This document shows, in pieces, positions 16,831-22,884 of a stretch of 30,030 nucleotides of DNA (the first letter of the stretch is position 1; each line of letters begins with the position of its first letter). Position numbers and translations under genes: made by a program. The stretch comes from Actinocrinis sp035650855 (GTDB taxonomy: Bacteria; Actinomycetota; Actinomycetes; Streptomycetales; Catenulisporaceae), in the NCBI RefSeq assembly GCF_035650855.1, contig NZ_DASRGV010000103.1, positions 1 through 30,030 of the forward strand, read 5' to 3'. The notes beneath the pieces are model-generated. The model had not been told where the DNA came from. It did no database searches and was given only the letters and a program-made list of their open reading frames with translations.

Positions 16831-17733
16831 TCATACCCCGGAAACCGGGGTCTTGATGCTCGACGGCCCGGAATTCGCCGAAGCGCTCCGGTCCAGGGCC
16901 ATCGGGTCGGCCACCGGCCACGCCCCGGACCCGGCCGCGGACTCGGCGTTCGCCGGCGCACCGGGCGCGGTCTGGCTAGTCAGACCGGCGCTGTGCAGAC
17001 CGTCGCCGTGCACCAGCGGTCCCTGCGCCAGCCTGGTCACCCGTGGGGCGACCGGCGGCACAAGACCGCTCACGGATCCGAGTCCGGTCAGGACATCATC
17101 GGGGCGGACGGCCGGCGTGGCGTGCCGGACGACCACTCGCAGTATCGCACAGGCAGACGACCGCGACTGGTGCCCGGCTTCAGCCGGGCTGTCGAGGACG
17201 TTGAGCGAAACTACGGCTGATCTGGTGTCGAAGGTACGCATTCCGGTCTTCATCAGGCGTTCCACCTCAACCGTCTCGGCGGCGAGGAACGCATCGGCGG
17301 CGCGCTTTGCCTCGGCCGGTTCGACCTCGGGCAGTTCGATCTGCCAGACCGAGGCCTCCAGGTGGTCGGTCAGCGAGGGAGTGGCGGCCTCGACGATTTC
17401 CAGGATGTCCAAGTCAGGCGGCAGCGCCGCGTCCAGCGAAGCGCGCAGCGCCGTCGGGTCGACGCGCCGGGTGACCGCGATCTCGACGTACTCCGCTTCG
17501 CTGGCCGTGCCGGTGGGGGCTGCTCCGGCCCAGGAGATCTTGGGGTGCGGGGAGAAGCCGGCTGAGTACGCCATCGGTACCGCCGCGCGCCGCAGCGCCC
17601 GTTCGAACGCCCGCTGGATGTCGCGGTGGCTGGTGAAGCGCAGCCTGCCGCGTTTCGCGTAGCGGATCCGCAGCCGCTGGACCGCAGGGGGCGGGGGAGG
17701 GCCGTCTGGCGTGCGCTTGGGCAGCGTTCTCAC
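16831..17733 (-). CDS. TIGR03936/DUF2344 radical SAM-linked protein
   Basis: A 300-aa protein of the TIGR03936 (DUF2344) family, normally encoded next to a B12-binding radical SAM protein (TIGR03960) or fused to it in other phyla. Its reaction is not known to me. The conserved start is RLRIRYAKRGRLRFTSHRDIQRAFERALRRA, then PMAYSAGFSPHPKISWA and GTASEAEYVEIAV. The N-terminal 190 residues are the family domain. The last 110 are Ala/Pro/Ser-rich and variable apart from CAILRVVVRHATPAVRPDDVL, which homologues share. GTG 17733 has no strong Shine-Dalgarno. A 7-bp hairpin (ACCCCGG AAA CCGGGGT, 16835-16851) overlaps the stop codon. The radical SAM partner is not adjacent here; a lipoprotein gene is upstream instead. 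Confidence 0.82.
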   Translation of the reverse strand: MRTLPKRTPDGPPPPPAVQRLRIRYAKRGRLRFTSHRDIQRAFERALRRAAVPMAYSAGFSPHPKISWAGAAPTGTASEAEYVEIAVTRRVDPTALRASLDAALPPDLDILEIVEAATPSLTDHLEASVWQIELPEVEPAEAKRAADAFLAAETVEVERLMKTGMRTFDTRSAVVSLNVLDSPAEAGHQSRSSACAILRVVVRHATPAVRPDDVLTGLGSVSGLVPPVAPRVTRLAQGPLVHGDGLHSAGLTSQTAPGAPANAESAAGSGAWPVADPMALDRSASANSGPSSIKTPVSGV

Positions 17734-17821
17734 CGCTTCTCGCTCGGGGTCTTTGGGTCCAAGGGTAAGCCCCGGCAGGCGTCCGCCCGTGCGTACACGA
17801 CGTGGTCACGCCGTCAACGAT

Positions 17822-17881
17822 GTGACCTAGTACAGCGTGGTCTAGTGCAGAGTGGTCTAACGGAGAGTGGTCTAGTGCAGC
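17822..17881. repeat. Four tandem 15-bp units (minisatellite)
   Basis: Units at 17837 (GTGGTCTAGTGCAGA), 17852 (GTGGTCTAACGGAGA) and 17867 (GTGGTCTAGTGCAGC), plus a degenerate one at 17822 (GTGACCTAGTACAGC). The array overlaps the last codons and stop of the lipoprotein gene. Because 15 is a multiple of 3, the TAG stop recurs in frame. Confidence 0.85.
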
Positions 17882-18603
17882 GACTTCAACCGCGGCACCA
17901 GCACGTCGGCCAGCTTGGCCAGGTCGATCTCGGTGTTCTGGCCCTGTAGCAGCGAGTTGTCGATCACCGCGACCGCCGTGCCGACCCGGATCGCCGCGCC
18001 GTTCATCACCATGGTCTGGTTGCCGATCGCGACCTTGACGGTGAAGCCCACCGACTCGTCCCCGACCCGCGGTCCCGGTATCACCTTGACCGACGCGCTC
18101 TGGGTGGCGCCGCTGGCGTCCGAGGCCTGGAAGGTGCTGCATCGATTGAGCGCCGCGCCCAGCTTGTTGGTGAACGTGGTCGCGTCGGTGCCGTGGAACT
18201 CCAGCAGCGTCTCGTCGAACTCGCCGAGCCCGGACGGCGGCGTGAACGCGTCGCTGGCGTAGGAGGCCTCGCCGAGGCTGTTCTGGCCCACCGTGTTGAC
18301 CAGGTTGAGCACCTTGTTGCAGTCCGCGCTGCTCAGATCGACGCTGGACGCCGCCGCGGACAGCTTCGCGCCGCTGTTCTGCGCGCCGATCGACTCCTCG
18401 GTGAAGTCGTGCGGCAGGTCGGCCGCGGCCAGCAGGATCGTGCTGAGCTGTTTGCCGCTCGGCACGTCGTGCGCGGACGAGCTGGAGGCGGTGGACGAGG
18501 CCGAGCCGCCACCGGTGCACGCCGTGAGCGTGGCGGTCAGAGCTAACGCTGCGAAGCCGGCGGTTGTACGGGCAGTAGCGCAGGCGCCTATCCGAGTTGC
18601 CAT
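17872..18603 (-). CDS. Secreted lipoprotein of unknown function
   Basis: A 243-aa protein with a type II signal peptide: positively charged start MATRIGA, hydrophobic core, and lipobox LTAC with the lipidated cysteine at about residue 29, followed by a Gly/Ser linker (TGGGSASSTASSSS). The exported part (about residues 50-243) is a compact alpha/beta-looking domain with GKQLSTILLAAADLPHDFTEES, one Cys pair candidate (DCNKVLNL and NRCSTF) and a C-terminal GTAVAVIDNSLLQGQNTEIDLAKLADVLVPRLKSLH. It resembles small actinobacterial sensor-like or PknH-type extracytoplasmic lipoproteins in style, but I cannot name a family. ATG 18603 has TAGAGT 7 bases upstream and no Shine-Dalgarno at the right distance, so translation is probably leaderless. 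The stop lies in a tandem repeat. Confidence 0.75.
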   Translation of the reverse strand: MATRIGACATARTTAGFAALALTATLTACTGGGSASSTASSSSAHDVPSGKQLSTILLAAADLPHDFTEESIGAQNSGAKLSAAASSVDLSSADCNKVLNLVNTVGQNSLGEASYASDAFTPPSGLGEFDETLLEFHGTDATTFTNKLGAALNRCSTFQASDASGATQSASVKVIPGPRVGDESVGFTVKVAIGNQTMVMNGAAIRVGTAVAVIDNSLLQGQNTEIDLAKLADVLVPRLKSLH

Positions 18604-18609
18604 GCGGGC

Positions 18610-18615
18610 ACTCTA
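18610..18615 (-). promoter_or_regulatory. -10 box of a leaderless lipoprotein transcript
   Basis: TAGAGT, an exact TAGRRT match on the minus strand, is followed by GCCCGC and then the ATG, so +1 would be the A of the start codon. A GGAGG further upstream is too far from the ATG to serve as its ribosome site. Confidence 0.5.
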
Positions 18616-18719
18616 GCCTCCGTGCCTTCAGGCTCGGACTCACACAGCCCGGCGTGCCTGTGCCGCTTCGTAAAGACTCGACCACTTACCGCGCAGCTTG
18701 GGCGCCTGAACCGGGTCCC

Positions 18720-19682
18720 CTAGCGCGGCGTGCACAGCTCTTCGTACCCGACCCCCGTCGCCTCGACCGACGCCGCCCACAGTCGCTCGGCGAGCGCCTT
18801 GTCGCGGGCCACGTGACTCGGCTTAACGTGTATCGGCGCCCCGCGCATGCCTAAGCGCGGCCCGAAGAACTCACCACCGGCCGCATTCGGGTGTGTCGCC
18901 GCGTACAGCGAAGGCAGTGCGCCCGACGCCGTGGATTGGCCGATGATGCCCGTGGACACCTGGGCGATCTGGCCGATCACCGCACGCTGCCCGATGCTGG
19001 CGTGCGCTACCAGTTCCGAGCGCGTATAGCCGGGGTGTGCGGCGATGGAACGCAGCACGGCCGCCGAGCCGGTGCACGCTCGTACCCGCCGGTCGAGTTC
19101 GAGCGCGAACAACAGGTTCGCCAGCTTCGAACGCGAATACCCCAGCCACCGCGAGCCGTGCGGCAGAGTCTTGAAATCAGCGGGCTCGCTCAGCCCCGCC
19201 CCGCTCGCGGTGCGATGCATCAGCGAGGTCACCGTCACCACCCTGGCCCCGTCCGCGGCCAGCAGGAGCGGCAGCAGACGGCCAGTCAGGGCGAAGTGCC
19301 CCAGGTGATTCGTGCCCAGTTGGAGCTCGAAGCCCTCGGCGGTCAGTTCCGGCCGCGGCGCCATCACCCCGGCGTTGTTCACCAGGACGTCGATGTGCCC
19401 GGCCCGGTCCGCGATCTCCCGCGCGGCGTCCTCCACGGACTCCAAGCAGGCCAGATCTACGCGCACCAGTTCGACGGACGCCCCGGCATGACGCGCCACG
19501 ATCCGGTCCCTTGCCCGTGCGCCGCGCTCCAGGTCGCGGACGCCGAGCAGAGTGCGGGCCCCACCCCGGGCCAATTGCGCCGCCGTCTCAAGGCCGATCC
19601 CGCTGGTCGCCCCGGTCACCAGGGCCACCCGGCCGGTCAGCTCGGGAAGGTCGGCGGCGCGCCAACCCCTCCACTGCACCAT
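18720..19682 (-). CDS. Short-chain dehydrogenase/reductase
   Basis: A 320-aa NAD(P)-dependent oxidoreductase of the classical SDR superfamily, subgroup close to retinol dehydrogenase/WW-domain oxidoreductase-like proteins. Cofactor motif TGATSGIG (about residues 23-30), RDL after beta-2 suggesting NADP preference, NNAGVMAPR (about 105), a serine in VTSLMHR, and the catalytic YSRSK with Tyr and Lys four residues apart. The substrate cannot be predicted. The 320-residue length includes a C-terminal substrate-binding extension with PGYTRSELVAHA. ATG 19682 has no visible Shine-Dalgarno. It is flanked by unrelated genes, so it is probably a stand-alone unit. Confidence 0.85.
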   Translation of the reverse strand: MVQWRGWRAADLPELTGRVALVTGATSGIGLETAAQLARGGARTLLGVRDLERGARARDRIVARHAGASVELVRVDLACLESVEDAAREIADRAGHIDVLVNNAGVMAPRPELTAEGFELQLGTNHLGHFALTGRLLPLLLAADGARVVTVTSLMHRTASGAGLSEPADFKTLPHGSRWLGYSRSKLANLLFALELDRRVRACTGSAAVLRSIAAHPGYTRSELVAHASIGQRAVIGQIAQVSTGIIGQSTASGALPSLYAATHPNAAGGEFFGPRLGMRGAPIHVKPSHVARDKALAERLWAASVEATGVGYEELCTPR

Positions 19683-19809
19683 GGGGAACAGTCTTACGGA
19701 GGGCTGACGCGCCGTCCATGCTCAGCGCCCCGGCTGGCAGCAAGCTGCCCTCGTCGCCGGGCGGCCATCCGCCCGCTGACGCAGCGTCGCGCGCTCGTTC
19801 TCGTAACCC

Positions 19810-19829
19810 GTCGCGGCCCGCGCCGCGAC
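19810..19829 (-). terminator. Hairpin after the peroxidase gene
   Basis: GTCGCGGC and GCCGCGAC pair over 8 bp around a CCGC loop, 8 bases beyond the gene's stop on the minus strand. Confidence 0.55.
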
Positions 19830-19836
19830 CGACGGG

Positions 19837-20319
19837 CTACAGCAGGGTCTTGATGGCCGAGATCACCTCGGGCGCGTCCGGCTCGGTGCGCGGACCGAAC
19901 CGGGCCACCACGTTGCCCTCGCCGTCGAGCAGGAACTTCTCGAAGTTCCACCGGATGTCGCCGGTGTAGCCCTCGGCGTCGGCGGTCTTGGTCAGCTCGG
20001 CGTAGACCGGGCTGCGGTCCGCGCCGTTCACGTCGATCTTCTCGAACAGCGGGAAGGTGACGCCGTAGGTCGTCGAGCAGAAGGTCTGGATCTCCTCTGC
20101 GGTGCCGGGCTCCTGGCCGCCGAACTGGTTACACGGGAATCCGACCACTGAGAAGCCCTGGTCCGAGTAGGCCTTGTGCAGCTCCTCAAGCGCCGAGTAC
20201 TGCGGGGTCAGTCCGCACTTCGACGCCACGTTGACCACGAGCACGGCTCGGTCGGTGTGCTCGCCGAGGCTGGTCGGGGTGCCGTCCAGCGCCTTGAGCG
20301 GAATGTCCTTGATTCCCAT
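19837..20319 (-). CDS. Glutathione peroxidase-family thiol peroxidase (thioredoxin-type)
   Basis: A 160-aa cytosolic peroxidase. The family reduces H2O2 and organic hydroperoxides; since actinomycetes lack glutathione, thioredoxin or a related thiol system is the likely reductant. Peroxidatic C35 sits in NVASKCGLT in place of selenocysteine, C63 in GFPCNQFGGQEPG, and C81 in TFCSTTYG. The 35/63/81 spacing equals that of yeast Gpx3 (36/64/82), where the third cysteine is the resolving one. The Trp and Asn of the tetrad are in IRWNFEKFLLD. ATG 20319 has GAGGAG 8 bases upstream. The region upstream (20320-20450) carries two repeat families that could be operators. Confidence 0.92.
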   Translation of the reverse strand: MGIKDIPLKALDGTPTSLGEHTDRAVLVVNVASKCGLTPQYSALEELHKAYSDQGFSVVGFPCNQFGGQEPGTAEEIQTFCSTTYGVTFPLFEKIDVNGADRSPVYAELTKTADAEGYTGDIRWNFEKFLLDGEGNVVARFGPRTEPDAPEVISAIKTLL

Positions 20320-20368
20320 GCGGGCTGCTCCTCAGGTTCGTCGTCTGGCCGTCACCGGGCACGCGTCG

Positions 20369-20399
20369 TTAACACGTCGCCGCGATGCCTTAACACGTC
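20369..20399. repeat. Paired direct repeats TTAACACGTC, 21 bp apart
   Basis: Identical 10-mers at 20369-20378 and 20390-20399, start-to-start 21 bp (two helical turns), 50-80 bases upstream of the peroxidase start. The layout suits cooperative binding of a regulator; no regulator is known to me. Confidence 0.5.
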
Positions 20400-20408
20400 A
20401 CTCAGTCC

Positions 20409-20455
20409 CACCGGTTCACCCGGCCGCACCGGTTCACTCGGTGGTACTGGTCACT
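20409..20455. repeat. 18-bp tandem units downstream of the M48 gene
   Basis: CACCGGTTCAC recurs at 20409 and 20427 with an 18-bp period; a degenerate copy begins near 20445 and enters the 3' end of the M48 gene. CACCG/CGGTG inside 20427-20443 could also form a weak terminator hairpin. Confidence 0.45.
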
Positions 20456-21545
20456 CCTCAGTGTCGTCCGCGTCCCGGCCCGGCTCCTCGCCGTTCGGGC
20501 GCTGACCCCACCGGCGATACATAGCGCCTCCGATGCGGTCGCCAATTCCCGAGGCGTCGCGGGCGAACTCACGTAGCTTCGCCATCAGCGGGTCCGCGCT
20601 GTTACGCACCGATTCGGCGTATGAGTCGGCGGCGGCCTTCGCGTCCTCGGTGGCCGAGGCGGCCGCGTCCCCGTCCCGGCGCGGGTAGTCGCCGCCGAGG
20701 ATCCGGTTGTAGGTGCCCGTCTCGACCCAGCGGGTCAGCTCCAGTGAGCGCACCGAGGGGAACGGGTGCGTCTGGTCCCGGGTGAGCAGCAGCTTCAGTA
20801 TCGAGTCGCGGATGTCGCCGCCGGCCTCGTACTCGCGGGCCTGGTCGATGAAGGCGAGCGCGTTCATCTCGTGCAGGTGCGCGCCGCCGGCCATCTTCAT
20901 CTGGGTGCGTACCGCAGCCTCGATGTCCTGGCCGACCAGCAGCCCGGCCCGGTCGCTGGACAGCTCCGCCTTGCGGAACCACTCCAGCAGCGCGGTGATC
21001 AGCGCCTGGATGCCGAGCTGGCCGCCGGGCAGCCACGCGACCGCGCCGCTGAGGTTCATCAGCCAGATGAGCATCGTGCGGTACACCGCGTGGCCGGAGA
21101 AGGCGTGGCCGAGTTCGTGTCCGACGACGAACCGCAGCTCTTCCTCGTCAAGCAGCTCGACCAGCCCGGTGGTCAGCACGATCACCGGCTTGTCCAGTCC
21201 GATGGTCATACCGTTGACCAGCGGGGTCTGCTGCACGAACAGCTGCGGGCGCTCGCGCACGTCCAGGATCTCGCAGGCGTCGGTCAACATCGCGTCGAGC
21301 CGCGGGAACTGCCGGTCGGAGACCTGGACCGCGTTGGCCAGCAGCATCAGCCGCAGGTTGCGCTCGCCGATCAGGCCGCTGAGCTTCTTGAGCAGCGTGT
21401 CGAACCCGCTCAGCTTGCGCAGGGCGGTCAGCGCGGCGCGGTCGGCGGGATGCTCGTAGGCGCGCGAGCTGATCTCCGGGAAACGGCGGCGGTTGCGGTC
21501 GGGCACGCGATCGGCCGGTTCCCCGGCCTGCGATGGCTGTGACAT
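20451..21545 (-). CDS. M48-family zinc metallopeptidase
   Basis: A 364-aa Ste24/HtpX-type peptidase. The zinc site is H143-E144-L-G-H147 in VVGHELGHAFSGH, with the third ligand probably E194 in AELSSDRAGL. A moderately hydrophobic stretch after the HExxH (MLIWLMNLSGAVAWLPGG) may be one membrane-associated segment, but there are no clear HtpX-like N-terminal membrane spans, so the protein may be peripheral or cytosolic. The last 100 residues are charged and probably disordered (SATEDAKAAADS to PGRDADDTEE). ATG 21545 is chosen at MSQPSQAG with GAGGGGG about 9 bases upstream; the frame is open 34 codons further but without a start signal. The substrate is unknown. It is divergent from the small membrane protein at 21642. 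Confidence 0.85.
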   Translation of the reverse strand: MSQPSQAGEPADRVPDRNRRRFPEISSRAYEHPADRAALTALRKLSGFDTLLKKLSGLIGERNLRLMLLANAVQVSDRQFPRLDAMLTDACEILDVRERPQLFVQQTPLVNGMTIGLDKPVIVLTTGLVELLDEEELRFVVGHELGHAFSGHAVYRTMLIWLMNLSGAVAWLPGGQLGIQALITALLEWFRKAELSSDRAGLLVGQDIEAAVRTQMKMAGGAHLHEMNALAFIDQAREYEAGGDIRDSILKLLLTRDQTHPFPSVRSLELTRWVETGTYNRILGGDYPRRDGDAAASATEDAKAAADSYAESVRNSADPLMAKLREFARDASGIGDRIGGAMYRRWGQRPNGEEPGRDADDTEE

Positions 21546-21629
21546 GGACTTGTGCCCCCTCGTGGAGTCGGGAGGTTCCCGGATCGCCACATTACCGACC
21601 CGGCGTCTGCCAGGGCGTGCCGTGGCGCG

Positions 21630-21635
21630 TATGGT
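21630..21635 (+). promoter_or_regulatory. Possible -10 of a leaderless small-protein gene
   Basis: TATGGT ends 7 bases before the GTG at 21642, the same spacing as at proB and the lipoprotein gene. There is no Shine-Dalgarno for that GTG. Confidence 0.3.
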
Positions 21636-21641
21636 CGAGTC

Positions 21642-21806
21642 GTGCAACAGATTCTTTTGGCGGTCAACGCCCCGGACAACACCCCGCCGGGGATCTTCCT
21701 GCGCCTTTACATCTTCGGCGGCCTCGCCGTGGTCATCCTGATCGCCTGGCTGGTACTGCGCGGCTACCGCGATTCGGGCGAGACGCAGGACAAGAACCGC
21801 GACTGA
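21642..21806 (+). CDS. Small single-pass membrane protein (54 aa)
   Basis: A 54-aa protein with one strong transmembrane segment (about residues 19-39, LYIFGGLAVVILIAWLVLRGY) and a charged tail ending SGETQDKNRD. The start VQQILLAVNAPDNTPPG is probably outside and the RD-rich tail inside, by the positive-inside rule. I do not recognise a named family. GTG 21642 is chosen because the hydrophobic segment then sits as in other short membrane proteins. An ATG at 21552 would add 30 residues that overlap the divergent M48 promoter region. Codon use is normal for the genome, which supports it being real. Confidence 0.6.
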   Translation: MQQILLAVNAPDNTPPGIFLRLYIFGGLAVVILIAWLVLRGYRDSGETQDKNRD

Positions 21807-21945
21807 CCGACCCTCTCGGCGAGGCGCGCGGCGCGGCCCTCTATATTTAGGGCGCGACCGGAGAGCGCAGCGTGCCTGAGCGGGCGAGAGCCGCGAACCG
21901 GGTACCTAAGCCTATGGCGATCGAGTGGAAGTAAGGACGGACACG

Positions 21946-22080
21946 GTGCACGCGCTTACCGTTTTGGCAGAGGGCAGCGGCCGCTACGCGGGCATCAACC
22001 CGGCCCTCAACGCGATCGTCGTGATGATCATCTTCCTGGTGCTGCTGTTCCTGGTGACCCGGCTCAACCGGGACAAGTAA
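21946..22080 (+). CDS. Very small single-pass membrane protein (44 aa)
   Basis: A 44-aa protein: a short hydrophilic start (VHALTVLAEGSGRYAG), one transmembrane helix (about 22-37, NAIVVMIIFLVLLFLV) and a basic end TRLNRDK that would stay in the cytosol. GTG 21946 has AAGGA at 21933-21937 with 8-base spacing, good support for such a short gene. It resembles small conserved actinobacterial membrane proteins ending in TR(L/F)NRD that I recall near nadD, but I cannot give a function. It follows the 54-aa membrane protein by 139 bases and precedes nadD by 72. Confidence 0.65.
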   Translation: MHALTVLAEGSGRYAGINPALNAIVVMIIFLVLLFLVTRLNRDK

Positions 22081-22138
22081 TTCCCGGCAAAATAGGACAA
22101 GCAGCCCAAGTGCTGGTGTAACCGCGGGGTGAGCCAGG

Positions 22139-22144
22139 TAGGGT
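22139..22144 (+). promoter_or_regulatory. -10 box of nadD
   Basis: TAGGGT, an exact TAGRRT match, ends 8 bases before ATG 22153, so the transcript would have a leader of 0-2 bases. No canonical -35 is visible. Confidence 0.4.
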
Positions 22145-22152
22145 CGGTGCGC

Positions 22153-22884
22153 ATGAGCGACCCCCAGTCCCCCGACACGGCGGTGTCCCGAGCGGACGCC
22201 GGGTCCCGGCAGCCCGCACGCGCGCGCCGCGTCGGCGTGATGGGCGGCACCTTCGACCCGATCCACCACGGCCACCTGGTCGCGGCGAGCGAGGTCGCGT
22301 CGCTGTTCGAGCTCGACGAGGTGGTGTTCGTCCCGACCGGCCAGTCCTGGCAGAAGGACAACCGGCTGGTCTCCTCCGCCGAGGACCGCTACCTGATGAC
22401 GGTCATCGCCACCGCGTCCAACCCGCGTTTCACGGTCAGCCGGGTCGACATCGACCGCGGCGGCGCGACGTACACCGTCGACACCCTGCGCGATCTGCGC
22501 GCCGAGCGGCCCGCGGGCACCGAGTTCTTCTTCATCACCGGCGCCGACGCGCTCGAGCAGATCTTCACCTGGCAGGAAGCCGCCGAGCTGTTCGACATGG
22601 CGCACTTCGTCGGCTGTACCCGGCCTGGGCACCCGCTGGCCGATCCGGGCCTGCCCGTCGGCAAGGTCTCCCTGATCGAGGTCCCGGCGCTGGCGATTTC
22701 CTCGACGGCCTGCCGCGAACGGGTACGCCGCGGCGAACCCGTGTGGTATCTGGTACCGGACGGCATCGTGCAGTACATCAACAAGCGCGGCCTGTACCGG
22801 GACCCTGCTGACACTGGAGAACACCTCGGCCGCCCGCATGAGTGGGGGGCCGCGCCGGACCCGACCGCGCAGGAGGCACCGTGA
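22153..22884 (+). CDS. nadD: Nicotinate-nucleotide adenylyltransferase NadD
   Basis: A 243-aa enzyme that transfers AMP from ATP to nicotinate mononucleotide, making deamido-NAD in NAD synthesis. The nucleotidyltransferase signature GGTFDPIHHGHL (HxGH) lies near residue 33, and ISSTACRERVRRG (ISSTxxR) is near the end. FVPTGQSWQK and TVDTLRDLR are typical of NadD. The N-terminal 25 residues and the C-terminal tail after the GLYR motif are variable. ATG 22153 is used; an upstream in-frame GTG at 22129 is possible but the -10 box lies between. Its stop overlaps the next start by 4 bp (GTGA). The series nadD-lytR-rsfS-phosphatase is a standard actinobacterial order. Confidence 0.95.
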   Translation: MSDPQSPDTAVSRADAGSRQPARARRVGVMGGTFDPIHHGHLVAASEVASLFELDEVVFVPTGQSWQKDNRLVSSAEDRYLMTVIATASNPRFTVSRVDIDRGGATYTVDTLRDLRAERPAGTEFFFITGADALEQIFTWQEAAELFDMAHFVGCTRPGHPLADPGLPVGKVSLIEVPALAISSTACRERVRRGEPVWYLVPDGIVQYINKRGLYRDPADTGEHLGRPHEWGAAPDPTAQEAP

